64,000 nucleotides of DNA, from assembly GCA_910589655.1 (NCBI GenBank), contig CAJUTJ010000065.1, positions 51,036-115,035 of the forward strand. Reading direction: 5' to 3'. The position numbers were made by a program, and so were the translations under genes. Positions 8,122-16,830 of the stretch are shown piece by piece. The notes beneath the pieces were generated by a model. It was not told where the DNA came from and searched no databases. It saw only the letters and a list, made by a program, of their open reading frames with translations. Origin of the DNA: an uncultured Acetatifactor sp. GTDB lineage: Bacteria > Bacillota > Clostridia > Lachnospirales > Lachnospiraceae. The number at the start of each line of letters is the position of its first letter. Position 1 is the stretch's first letter.

Positions 8122-9726
8122 ATGGAGAAGCATAAGCATCAGGCACATGGTTTTAAAGTTTCCGGAATAGGATTTTATCTTCATTTTATTGTGACGGCAT
8201 TTATTGTTGTACTTCTGCTTTTTTTTGAAGGCAGGACGGACTATTCTTACAAAAAGTCTTTCTTGCTGGGAAATGGTGTGCTGCTCTGTATGGGAGTTGT
8301 GTGCGGCAGTATTATATACAATATATTCCGGCAGGCGGAAAGCCTTTGGGAAAAATCCCGTGTGGATTCCGAGAAGGCCGTTTTACTATTGACAAAGATC
8401 CTTTTCTTTTTGCAGCTTTATTTCTGCTACAGTGCATATTTTTATTCCGGCTGGGATGCGGCCGTAATAGATTACGGGGCAAATGAGCTTGCCGCTGACA
8501 GGTCTTTGGGCAGTATAGGTTATTTTTCCCAATATCCTAATAATCTGCTGCTGGTTTACTTTTTTTCTCTTTTGAAAAGAGTGGACAAGTATATCGGTGT
8601 TCTGGATGTAAATAACGGTATTATGTGTATATTGTGCGTGCAATGCTTTATATCCAGTCTGACGGGGTTGCTGCTGTTTAAAATAGTCCGTGGTTTAACC
8701 GGATATCGAGGCGCATGGTGTGCATGGATCTGCTATTTGGTGTTGGTGGGAAGCAGCGGCTGGCTGTTGATTCCGTATTCGGATTCTGTGGGGCTTCTGT
8801 TTCCGGTTTGTATACTATATATTTATCAGCTGATACAAAAGCCGCCTGCAGTGACGCGGTTTCCGCTATGGGGAAAGTGGTTTGCTATAGGGCTTCTATC
8901 CTATGTGGGATATCATATAAAGCCTCAAATTGTTATTGTTTTGATTGCCGTTATCCTGACGGAATGTATCCATGCCCGGCCTTATAAAAAGGACAAAATA
9001 CGTCTGCTCGGAAAAAGTATTTTTTATGTAACGGCCGGGGTGCTTCTTGCCGCTCTGGCATACAATATTTTGATGAAAGACATAACAAAACAGCTGGATG
9101 GGGAAAAAAGATTTGGAATAACACATTATATCATGATGGGGCTGAATCCTTGGAATAACGGAGGCTATTTGTACAGTGATGTAGAATTCTCGGAAAGCTT
9201 CCCCACGGTATCGGAGCGCAGTGCGGCAAATATGGAAATGATAGGACAGCGCTTGGATTATATGGGGATTTCCGGATTGAATGAGCACATTGTTAAAAAA
9301 CTGTTAACCAATTACGGGGACGGAACCTTTGCGTGGAAAAATGAGGGAACCTTTGTTGAAAGTATGTATGAGCCTAAAAATACATTTTTATCCCCCTTTC
9401 TTCGTAATCTGATCGTAGGGGAGGGTGAGATGAACCGTCTGACGGAATCCATAAGGCAGATGGTTTGGCTGTGTGTGTTGGCGGCATCTTTGGGGTTGGC
9501 CGGCCATCAAAAATCAGAAAATACTATTCTTTATGTAGTAGCATGGGCCATTTTAGGATTGACCTTGTTTGAACTGCTGTTTGAGGCGAGGGCAAGGTAT
9601 TTGTATATCTATGCTCCCTTTTATATAATCGCGGCAACTGTGGGAGCGGGAAAAATCAAGATGCTTTTGCGGTGTGGCGTGGACAGGCTGGTTACTTTTC
9701 ACACCCACACCACCGCAAGGCGGTAA
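8122..9726 (+). CDS. polytopic membrane protein, GT39-like glycosyltransferase
   Basis: A 534-residue protein with roughly ten or more hydrophobic segments, starting at FYLHFIVTAFIVVLLLFF. The segment YFSQYPNNLLLVYFFSLL between early helices is typical of bacterial GT39/PMT-related lipid-linked sugar transferases in Firmicutes, and an acidic-aromatic patch (YSGWDAAVIDYGANEL) precedes it, as expected for the extracytoplasmic first loop. I infer a role in cell-surface glycan decoration; the substrate is unknown. The ATG at 8122 has GGAAGG upstream. It follows the hydrogenase by 45 bp and may be transcribed with it, though no functional link is obvious. Confidence 0.65.
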   Translation: MEKHKHQAHGFKVSGIGFYLHFIVTAFIVVLLLFFEGRTDYSYKKSFLLGNGVLLCMGVVCGSIIYNIFRQAESLWEKSRVDSEKAVLLLTKILFFLQLYFCYSAYFYSGWDAAVIDYGANELAADRSLGSIGYFSQYPNNLLLVYFFSLLKRVDKYIGVLDVNNGIMCILCVQCFISSLTGLLLFKIVRGLTGYRGAWCAWICYLVLVGSSGWLLIPYSDSVGLLFPVCILYIYQLIQKPPAVTRFPLWGKWFAIGLLSYVGYHIKPQIVIVLIAVILTECIHARPYKKDKIRLLGKSIFYVTAGVLLAALAYNILMKDITKQLDGEKRFGITHYIMMGLNPWNNGGYLYSDVEFSESFPTVSERSAANMEMIGQRLDYMGISGLNEHIVKKLLTNYGDGTFAWKNEGTFVESMYEPKNTFLSPFLRNLIVGEGEMNRLTESIRQMVWLCVLAASLGLAGHQKSENTILYVVAWAILGLTLFELLFEARARYLYIYAPFYIIAATVGAGKIKMLLRCGVDRLVTFHTHTTARR

Positions 9727-9996
9727 ACAACAAGAAATAATTGGTTGCACTTTCCATAAAAAGGTAATAAAATGAATATGCTGACCGCCGTCGGAGTATT
9801 TTCCGTGCCCTGTCAGCAGAACTTCCGGTTTTTCCGCATGGCGGCGGGATCATAGGGGAGTTTAGCCCGGACTTGTGTGGGAGCGTCACAGGTTTCAGGT
9901 GTCTGTAGTGATTTGGACACAAGATGCATTTGGCAGGAGGGAATGCGGTCATTGCCCGTCTTGTATTCTAAAGCAGAACGCTTCGGAATGGAGGAA
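9727..9996. other. 270-base gap; nothing firmly identified
   Basis: No recognisable gene. A 27-codon reading frame (9772-9855, starting MNMLTAVGVF) has AAGG about 8 bases upstream but no other support. The segment ends where the multi-hairpin repeat begins. Confidence 0.3.
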
Positions 9997-10112
9997 GTGT
10001 GAAGGAAATCACTAAGCTCAAAAAGACCTCGCTAAGTGATTTCACGCTCTGCGAGCAGAGCTTCTTCCCAGACTCGCACCAATTGCACCAATTCATAAAT
10101 TGTTTGTGCCGC
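9997..10112 (+). repeat. multi-hairpin repeat, copy 1
   Basis: The copy begins GTGTGAAGG. Hairpin 1 is AAATCACTAAG paired with CTAAGTGATTT. Hairpin 2 is GCTCTGC-GA-GCAGAGC. It ends with the shared tail TTGTTTGTGCCG. The third hairpin seen in the other copies is missing here and is replaced by CCAGACTCGCACCAATTGC. Related to 33599-33740 and, reversed, to 37751-38106. Confidence 0.8.
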
Positions 10113-10175
10113 CCACACCCTTTTATGAAGCACGCAAGGAGGTATAAGGTTGAATAAAAATGCGAATTCAACTAT

Positions 10176-10232
10176 TGATTTGAGTGCGCAAGAGGGTGTG
10201 TAAACACCCCTCTTTAGGCGCGCAGATAGGAG
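10176..10232 (+). repeat. hairpin repeat carrying the gltX ribosome site
   Basis: TTTGAGTG, then a strong nested stem (AGAGGG-GTGT paired with ACACCCCTCT inside GCGC arms), ending CGCAGATAGGAG. The same frame, TTTGAGTG-stem-GCAGATGGGAG, occurs at 63076-63113 with an unrelated stem. The 3' edge supplies the GGAG Shine-Dalgarno of gltX, so the stem lies in the gltX 5' UTR. Confidence 0.55.
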
Positions 10233-10237
10233 TAAAA

Positions 10238-11698
10238 ATGAAAATCAGGACAAGATATGCACCCAGCCCCACCGGAAAAATGCATGTGGGTAATCTGAGG
10301 TCTGCATTATATGAATTTTTAATCGCAAAGCATGATGGCGGTGATTTTATGCTACGCATTGAGGATACCGATCAGGGGCGCTTTGTGGAGGGGGCTACGG
10401 AGATTATTTACCGTACATTGGATAAAGCGGGGCTGAGCCATGACGAAGGACCCGATAAGGATGGCGGTTACGGACCTTATGTCCAAAGCGAGCGGATGAA
10501 AACGGGCATCTACATGAAATATGCGAAAGAATTAATCGAAAAGGGCGAGGCATATTACTGCTTCTGCGATAAGGAACGCCTTGCCGGCCTTAAGACGGAG
10601 GTTGTGGAAGGGAAAGAGATTTCCATGTATGATAAGCATTGCCTGTCCCTTTCCAAGGAGGAGATTGAAGACAATCTGAAAGAAGGGAAGCCCTTTGTTA
10701 TCCGGCAGAATATACCCAATGAGGGAGCTACTACCTTCCATGACGAGCTCTACGGAGATATTACCGTGGAGAATGCAGAGTTGGACGATATGATCTTGAT
10801 CAAATCAGACGGATTTCCGACTTACAATTTCGCCAATGTGGTGGATGACCATACGATGAACATTACCCATGTGGTGAGAGGAAACGAGTATTTATCTTCT
10901 TCGCCTAAGTATCAGCGGTTATACGATGCTTTCGGCTGGGAGAGCCCCGTATATGTGCACCTGCCTCTGATCACCGACGAAAACCATAAAAAGCTGGCTA
11001 AAAGAAGTGAGAACGGCTCCTATATCTTTGAGGAGATGGTGGAGCAGGGACTTCTGCCGGAAGCCATTGTCAATTATATTGCGCTGCTGGGATGGAGCCC
11101 TGAAGATAACAGGGAGATCTTTTCCTTGGAGGAGCTGATCCGGGAATTTGATTATCGTAGAATCAGCAAATCGCCTGCGGTGTTTGATTCCGTGAAGCTC
11201 CGCTGGATGAACGGTGAGTATATTAAGGCCATGGATTTCGATAAGTTCTATGAGACGGCGGAACCATATTTAAAGAAAGTCTTGAAAAAAGAGTTTGATT
11301 TAAAGAAAATAGCGGCTATGGTAAAAACACGTATCGAGGTATTTCCCGATATTCCGGAGCATGTTGACTTTTTTGAGGAATTGCCGGAGTATGATGTGGC
11401 AATGTATGCACATAAGAAGATGAAAACGGACAGGGCATCCTCGCTGGAGGTATTAAAGGAAGTTCTGCCCATTCTGGAAGAACAGTCGGATTACAGTAAT
11501 GACGGGCTGTATCAGAGGCTGTTACAATACGTTGAACAAAAGGGCTGTAAAAACGGATACGTGATGTGGCCCATCCGCACCGCGGTTTCCGGAAAACAGA
11601 TGACTCCTGCGGGCGCTACGGAAATTATGGAGGTGCTGGGCAGGGAAGAGAGCTTAAAGAGAATCCGAAAGGGTATCGAAAAGCTGGAAAATGATTGA
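10238..11698 (+). CDS. gltX: glutamate--tRNA ligase
   Basis: This 486-residue class I synthetase charges tRNA with glutamate. The HIGH-like motif is PSPTGKMHVGN (residues ~9-19). The KMSKS-like loop is KKLAKRS near residue 250. The binding elements RIEDTDQGR, SERMK and VRGNEYL are all present. The ATG at 10238 follows ATAGGAG by 5 bases, and the extended frame from 10184 has no homologous residues. A stable hairpin repeat sits directly upstream in the leader. The 3' end overlaps the following helicase gene by 8 bases, which implies translational coupling. Confidence 0.96.
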   Translation: MKIRTRYAPSPTGKMHVGNLRSALYEFLIAKHDGGDFMLRIEDTDQGRFVEGATEIIYRTLDKAGLSHDEGPDKDGGYGPYVQSERMKTGIYMKYAKELIEKGEAYYCFCDKERLAGLKTEVVEGKEISMYDKHCLSLSKEEIEDNLKEGKPFVIRQNIPNEGATTFHDELYGDITVENAELDDMILIKSDGFPTYNFANVVDDHTMNITHVVRGNEYLSSSPKYQRLYDAFGWESPVYVHLPLITDENHKKLAKRSENGSYIFEEMVEQGLLPEAIVNYIALLGWSPEDNREIFSLEELIREFDYRRISKSPAVFDSVKLRWMNGEYIKAMDFDKFYETAEPYLKKVLKKEFDLKKIAAMVKTRIEVFPDIPEHVDFFEELPEYDVAMYAHKKMKTDRASSLEVLKEVLPILEEQSDYSNDGLYQRLLQYVEQKGCKNGYVMWPIRTAVSGKQMTPAGATEIMEVLGREESLKRIRKGIEKLEND

Positions 11699-13595
11699 TT
11701 ATACTAAGATGAACGAGGCGCAGCGTCTGGCTGTGACCCACGGAGAGGGGCCTCTGCTGCTATTGGCGGGGCCCGGATCCGGTAAAACATTCACGATTAC
11801 GCAACGTATTCTATATCTGTTGGAAAAGGGAACCGTACCGGAACGTATCCTTGTGATTACCTTTACAAAGGATGCTGCCGTTTCAATGCAGCAGAGGTTT
11901 CGTGGACTATCGCCCTTTTTTCTTCCCGTCAATTTCGGAACCTTTCATTCCGTATTCTATCATATGCTAAAAGAGTCCGGTGATATCAGGACAGAGCATC
12001 CCTTGAATCAATCCCAAAAGAAAAAAATATTGCTGCCTTTCTTAAAAGAATATTCGGAAGAGGCTTTTAAAGAGCTTCTACAGGAGGATACTTCCGCTAT
12101 TCTTAATGCTATGAGCTTTTATAAGAATACCATGTCTATGGAAGGGGCGGTCGGGAAAGCGCCGAAGGATTGGCAGGAAGCATTTCCTGCCGTTTTGGAG
12201 CGGTATGAGGCAGCCAGAAGAAAACTGGGAGCAGTTGACTTTGACGATATGGTCTGCGAATGCAGAAATATGCTTTCAAGGCAGCTTCCCAAGAGGCAGT
12301 ATTGGCAGAACCGTTTTGATCATATTTTGATGGATGAATTTCAGGATATCAATCCCGTGCAATATGAGACCGTGAAGCTTTTGGCGAAGCCGCCTTATAA
12401 TCTCTTTGCGGTGGGAGACGATGATCAGGCAATTTACGGATTCCGCGGGGCACAGCCGGAATGCCTGAAAAAATTTAAAGAAGATTTTAATGCAAGACAG
12501 CTGTTGTTAAATATCAATTACCGAAGCTGCGCCGGAATCATCGATGCATCAGGCAAAGTAATAGAGGAAAACAAGAATCGTTTTCGCAAAGAATTGAAAC
12601 CTGCTTCCTGCGAAAGCCCGGATAAGGATATGCGGGGGACTGCTTTTCCCCAGCCGGATATTGTTTCTGAATATGGTAAACTGTCAAGGAATCATAAATC
12701 TCCTGTAACCATACGGGCATTTGCCGATAAAGAGAGCCAATACGAATATTTGATACGATGTTTGAAGGAATTTCCCGGTGGCAGTGCCGTTCTGTTCTGC
12801 ACAAACGCTATGATGCAGAGTGTTGCCGCAAGGCTTCGTCAGGCAGAGGTGCCCTATGTGATGAAGGAAAAGGTTCAGAGTATTTATGAACATTTTATTG
12901 TCAGAGATATTTTGGCATATTTGCTGCTGGCACAAGGAAAATGGAGCAAGGAAAGGCTCTTAAGCATTTGTAACAGGCCTTCCCGTTATATCAGCAGAGA
13001 GGCTGTAGCAAGCGGAGATTCTTTGCAACAGCTGAAAGCATACTATGCCCAATCCGCAAAGCATCTGCGTTCGTTGGATTTGCTGGAAAGACAGCTGAAA
13101 TATTTGAAAAGTGCATCTCTGAAAGCTGCAATTGTGTATATATGCAAGGTCATAGGATATGAAAGATATTTAAGGGAACAGTCAAAGGGACATCCCGACA
13201 AATGGCAGGAATGGCAGGAAATGATGGAATGGGTTAAGACGGATTCCGGAAGATATGAGAAAGCGGAAGACTGGCTGGCGGCTCAGGAAGAATATAACGA
13301 CTCTCTGAAGCAGTCGGAAAAGAAGAAAGATATATTCCTGTCAAAAGATGCTGTCTGGCTGATGACGGTTCACGCTTCCAAAGGCTTGGAATTTGATCAT
13401 GTTTTCATTCCCGATTGCAACGAGAAAGTATTTCCCTACGGGAAGATGCTTGAGGAAAATGTATGTGAGGAGGAGAGAAGGATATTTTATGTGGCAATGA
13501 CCAGAGCGGCAAAAAGTCTGGAACTTCTGTATTTGGAAAATACAGGTTCCAGACCTCCCTCCAGATTTTTGAATCCGCTGGCAAAGAACGTTTGA
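11691..13595 (+). CDS. UvrD/PcrA-type ATP-dependent DNA helicase
   Basis: A 634-residue superfamily 1A 3'-5' helicase. Visible motifs in order: Walker A AGPGSGKTFT (residues ~25-34), Ia VITFTKDAA, Walker B LMDEFQDINPVQ, motif III GDDDQAIYGFRGA, motif IV NINYRS, motif V TVHASKGLEFDHVF and motif VI FYVAMTRA. At 634 residues it is shorter than PcrA/UvrD (about 720-750) and lacks the usual C-terminal tail, so it is a UvrD-like paralogue rather than clear PcrA. The start ATG overlaps the gltX stop region by 8 bases. It likely acts in DNA repair or the removal of protein-DNA roadblocks. Confidence 0.92.
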   Translation: MIDYTKMNEAQRLAVTHGEGPLLLLAGPGSGKTFTITQRILYLLEKGTVPERILVITFTKDAAVSMQQRFRGLSPFFLPVNFGTFHSVFYHMLKESGDIRTEHPLNQSQKKKILLPFLKEYSEEAFKELLQEDTSAILNAMSFYKNTMSMEGAVGKAPKDWQEAFPAVLERYEAARRKLGAVDFDDMVCECRNMLSRQLPKRQYWQNRFDHILMDEFQDINPVQYETVKLLAKPPYNLFAVGDDDQAIYGFRGAQPECLKKFKEDFNARQLLLNINYRSCAGIIDASGKVIEENKNRFRKELKPASCESPDKDMRGTAFPQPDIVSEYGKLSRNHKSPVTIRAFADKESQYEYLIRCLKEFPGGSAVLFCTNAMMQSVAARLRQAEVPYVMKEKVQSIYEHFIVRDILAYLLLAQGKWSKERLLSICNRPSRYISREAVASGDSLQQLKAYYAQSAKHLRSLDLLERQLKYLKSASLKAAIVYICKVIGYERYLREQSKGHPDKWQEWQEMMEWVKTDSGRYEKAEDWLAAQEEYNDSLKQSEKKKDIFLSKDAVWLMTVHASKGLEFDHVFIPDCNEKVFPYGKMLEENVCEEERRIFYVAMTRAAKSLELLYLENTGSRPPSRFLNPLAKNV

Positions 13596-13678
13596 CGAGT
13601 CCTCGCCGCAATCCGCTATCTTGTTTCACGCTTCCGAATAGATGAACCGCAGCCGCCATGGGCGCAAAGGAAACGCGC

Positions 13679-14005
13679 TTATTGTTCGTCCTTGTCTACC
13701 AGCTCATCGAATTCGCAGTTGTCCAAATATTCGTCAAAGGCATCCGCCACTTTCTCATATTCGTCATCGTCCGCGATATAATCCAGAACAGGTTCCTCAT
13801 TGGGATCGTCGGGATTTTCGGTGTAAGAATAGAACCAAACTTCCCCGTCCTCGTTTTCTCCCTTTTCGTTTAAGGGAAGAAGAGCAATGTAATCTTTGTT
13901 CTCCACGGTCATGATGGTGATAACCGCACAGTTTACGATAGATCCGTTTTCCAATTCCAATTCCACAGTCATTTCTTCATCATTGTAATCATTTTGTTTT
14001 TCCAT
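13679..14005 (-). CDS. DUF1292 family protein
   Basis: This 108-residue, strongly acidic protein is of the DUF1292 family, common in Firmicutes and of unknown function. It has the typical pattern of an N-terminal ELENGSIVNCAVITI strand, an ENKDYIALLPLNE strand and then an Asp/Glu-rich region with VWFYSY and a C-terminal acidic helix (ADAFDEYLDN). The ATG at 14005 is preceded on the minus strand by TGGAGGATACAC. In many Clostridia, DUF1292 genes lie near mltG, ruvX or alaS; none is present here. It is flanked upstream by MITE copy B. Confidence 0.88.
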   Translation of the reverse strand: MEKQNDYNDEEMTVELELENGSIVNCAVITIMTVENKDYIALLPLNEKGENEDGEVWFYSYTENPDDPNEEPVLDYIADDDEYEKVADAFDEYLDNCEFDELVDKDEQ

Positions 14006-14087
14006 GTGTATCCTCCATAGGTGATTTGGTGGTTGGTTACCGTTCCCCGGCATCTGCTGTCTGGAACGGAGTCAACAGTCACAACAA

Positions 14088-14220
14088 GTTACCGTTCACT
14101 CGCTGTCGCCGCGAGGTGTTTTCACGCTGTTGCTGCGTGATAAACCCGAGACAGATATGCGTAAAATCGCTGTTTTGCGATTTCTGTGCATAGGTTGCTG
14201 TGAACGAAGTGAACAGTAAC
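14088..14220 (+). mobile_element. 133-bp MITE, copy B, with 8-bp target duplication
   Basis: The ends GTTACCGTTCACT and AGTGAACAGTAAC are inverted repeats. CACAACAA flanks both sides (14080-14087 and 14221-14228), an 8-bp target duplication different from that of copy A. Internal stems: TTTTCACGC/GCGTGA and AAATCG/CGATTT. It sits in the divergent intergenic region between DUF1292 and the GlgX-like gene. A further GTTACCGTTC motif at 14036-14045 resembles an isolated element end. Confidence 0.88.
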
Positions 14221-14318
14221 CACAACAAGGCTGAACTGTTATGTTTTCAGTATAATCGCTTGTGATTTTTCCTGCAATACATTATAATAAAAATATCTGG
14301 AGAGAAAGGCGGGACATT

Positions 14319-16178
14319 ATGACAAAAATTACAATGCAGCAAAATCCCTACCCTCTTGGTGCTCATGCTGAGGCCGGCAGAATCCGTTTTGCCTATGCCA
14401 CAAAGGCAGCCTCCTGCGGGATCATTTTATATAACAGAGAGACAGGAAGGCAGCTTCGGAAAGAGGCTTTTTCCGCTGAGGAAAAAGTCGGAAATGTCTA
14501 TTGCAAATATATAGAGGATCTGCGGGCAGACCAGATATCTTACCAGTTCTATGAGGGAGACAGGAAGCTTCCCGATCCCTTTGCCAGAAGTTTTGATATT
14601 CGCAAGAGCTACGGTAAACTGAAAAATGAAAGTGACGTAAAATCTTTGATTCCTACGGATGCGTTTGATTGGGAAGGGGACAAGAATCCCCGCCTGCGTT
14701 ATTCCGAAAGCATAGGTTATTGTATGCATGTCCGCGGGTTTACGGCGCATGTATCTTCCGGAGTGGCCGACAGAGGAACATTTCGAGGCATTATAGACAA
14801 GATTCCTTACCTGAAGGAAACGGGAATTACCACGATAGAATTGCAGCCTTGTTATGAGTTTTTAGAACTGGAGCCTGAGACAAGCCCGGTTCCCCATTAT
14901 TATCTCCAATCTCAGGAGCAGGAGCCGAAGCTGAACTATTGGGGATATAAAAAAGGATATTATTATGCACCGAAATCGAGTTATGCCGCAGGGGAGGATG
15001 CCATCCCGGAATTTAAGGAATTGGTTAAGGCGCTTCACCGAAACGGAATGGAGCTGGTGATGCAGTTTTATTTTCCCAAAGAAGTCAGGGCGGCATCCAT
15101 TCCCGAAATACTCCGTTTTTGGGTGTTGGAATACCATGTGGACGGTTTTCATCTCATGGGAACGGATCTTCAGGCGGAGACGGCGGCTTCTGACCCGCTG
15201 CTGGCAGATACAAAGATTTGGTACTACTATTTTGATACAAACGCTGTTTACGGCAGAGACGAAATACCCGACATTCCCAATCTGGCGTGTTTTCAGGACG
15301 ATTACATCTACACTATCCGGCGGTTTTTAAAGGGTGACGAGAACATGCTGGAAGAACTGCTGTATCAGATGCGCCGGATTCCGCAGAAAATGGGAAGAGT
15401 ACATTATCTTACCAATTATTGCGGTTTTACCATGATGGATATGGTTTCCTATGATTATAAACATAACGAGGCAAACGGTGAGGATAACAGGGACGGAAAC
15501 AACTATAATTGCAGCTGGAACTGCGGGGAAGAGGGGAACAGCCGTAAACTGAAAATAAAGCAGCTGCGTCAGCGTCAGATTAAGAATGCCTATGCAATAC
15601 TGCTGTGCAGTCAGTCCATGCCGTTGATTTTCATGGGAGACGAATTCGGAAATTCACAGAGGGGCAATAATAATCCTTATTGTCAGGACAATCTGATAAC
15701 ATGGCTCGATTGGCGGGATTTACAGAAACATCAGGAGCTATATGATTTTTGGAAGAATATGGTACGGATAAGGAAAGAACATCCCATTTTGCGCAGAGAG
15801 CAGGAAGCACAGCTGATGGACTATATTTCCTGCGGTTATCCGGATTTGTCATATCACGGTAAAAACGCGTGGAGGGCGCAGACAGAGAGATATAATCGGC
15901 ATATAGGTATATTGTACTGTGGTAAGTATGCGGTAAGACCTGACGGAAAGGAAGACGATTTCCTGTATTTCGCAATGAATATGCATTGGGAGAGCCGTGA
16001 GCTGGCGCTGCCAAAGCTGCCCAAGGGTATGAAGTGGGAAAAAATCTTTGCCACAGGTCCGGAAACGGCTGCGGAGGAAGAATATGTAAGACGGCTTCCG
16101 GCCAGAAGCGTTGCGCTTTACCACAGTGTGGAAGAGCAGGAAAAGACAGGAAAAAGGAAGAGCAGGAAAAATGGGTAA
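14319..16178 (+). CDS. GlgX-like GH13 protein lacking catalytic residues
   Basis: This 619-residue protein aligns by eye with GlgX/isoamylase-type debranching enzymes: an N-terminal CBM48-like sandwich, the barrel, and the hallmark stretch KHNEANGEDNRDG...SWNCGEEG. Yet every active-site residue is replaced. In region II, GFRFD has become GFHLM, so Arg is His278 and the nucleophile Asp is Met280. In region III, AEPWD has become YYYFD, so the acid Glu is Tyr303. In region IV, HD has become Tyr367-Cys368. The region I DVVYNH is also gone. It is therefore unlikely to hydrolyse glucans and may bind or regulate them. The ATG at 14319 follows GAGAAAGGCGGG. The stop overlaps the next gene by 8 bases. 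Confidence 0.9.
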   Translation: MTKITMQQNPYPLGAHAEAGRIRFAYATKAASCGIILYNRETGRQLRKEAFSAEEKVGNVYCKYIEDLRADQISYQFYEGDRKLPDPFARSFDIRKSYGKLKNESDVKSLIPTDAFDWEGDKNPRLRYSESIGYCMHVRGFTAHVSSGVADRGTFRGIIDKIPYLKETGITTIELQPCYEFLELEPETSPVPHYYLQSQEQEPKLNYWGYKKGYYYAPKSSYAAGEDAIPEFKELVKALHRNGMELVMQFYFPKEVRAASIPEILRFWVLEYHVDGFHLMGTDLQAETAASDPLLADTKIWYYYFDTNAVYGRDEIPDIPNLACFQDDYIYTIRRFLKGDENMLEELLYQMRRIPQKMGRVHYLTNYCGFTMMDMVSYDYKHNEANGEDNRDGNNYNCSWNCGEEGNSRKLKIKQLRQRQIKNAYAILLCSQSMPLIFMGDEFGNSQRGNNNPYCQDNLITWLDWRDLQKHQELYDFWKNMVRIRKEHPILRREQEAQLMDYISCGYPDLSYHGKNAWRAQTERYNRHIGILYCGKYAVRPDGKEDDFLYFAMNMHWESRELALPKLPKGMKWEKIFATGPETAAEEEYVRRLPARSVALYHSVEEQEKTGKRKSRKNG

Positions 16179-16707
16179 GGCATGGAATCATTTTAAAACG
16201 ATTACTTACCATAAATATTTGGTGGCAAAAGGGTGCTTCCGGATAGGACTATACAAGCAAGGCATTTTGCATGATCTGTCAAAGTACAGCCCTTCGGAAT
16301 TCAGGGTGGGAATGAAATATTATCAGGGCACCAGAAGCCCTAATAATGCGGAGCGGGAGGATCTGGGCTATTCCGGTGCATGGCTTCATCACAAAGGCAG
16401 GAATAAGCATCATTATGAGTATTGGATCGACTATAGTATGCAGGCTGCTCCGGGCAGTATGATACCGGTTCCTATGCCGGATCAATATATTGCTGAGATG
16501 ATTATGGACAGAATTGCCGCCAGCAAGGTATATAAGGGCGGAGATTATACCGATGCTTCCCCGTTGGAATATTATCTGCAGGGGAAGGATAAGATACCGA
16601 TTCATCCCAAGACTGCAGCGGTCTTGGAGCGCATACTGCGTATGCTGGCGAAGGAGGGGGAAGAGAAGACTTTCCGCTATATCCGCAGAAGACTGCTGCA
16701 TAAATAA
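16171..16707 (+). CDS. DUF5662 family protein
   Basis: A 178-residue protein of the DUF5662 type. It starts MGKAWNHFKTITYHKYLV and has GILHDLSKYSPSEF, a His-Asp-Leu-Ser-Lys block, then a YSGAWLHHKGRNKHHYEYW stretch dense in His and Trp, suggesting metal or phosphate binding. No activity is established for the family. The ATG at 16171 lies inside the last codons of the GlgX-like gene, so the two are probably translationally coupled. A clear intrinsic terminator follows at 16710. Confidence 0.82.
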   Translation: MGKAWNHFKTITYHKYLVAKGCFRIGLYKQGILHDLSKYSPSEFRVGMKYYQGTRSPNNAEREDLGYSGAWLHHKGRNKHHYEYWIDYSMQAAPGSMIPVPMPDQYIAEMIMDRIAASKVYKGGDYTDASPLEYYLQGKDKIPIHPKTAAVLERILRMLAKEGEEKTFRYIRRRLLHK

Positions 16708-16709
16708 CG

Positions 16710-16734
16710 AAAGTGCCTCTTGCGGCACTTTTTG
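16710..16734 (+). terminator. intrinsic terminator after DUF5662
   Basis: AAGTGCC paired with GGCACTT around a 6-base loop, then a U-run (TTTTT). Confidence 0.85.
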
Positions 16735-16830
16735 CATGGACAGGATTTCATAAGGGCGGAAAAGAATAGACAGGCACAGTTTTCACAAGGAAGAATAGAA
16801 TACAGTAAATAAATAATAATGGTGAAAATT

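Noticed and set aside
9772..9855. 27-codon ORF MNMLTAVGVF...
   Set aside because: Only a weak AAGG upstream and no comparative support; it is mentioned in the gap note and not called as a gene.
9997..10112. Retron-like non-coding RNA
   Set aside because: Multiple stems are present, but no reverse transcriptase gene lies anywhere in the window.
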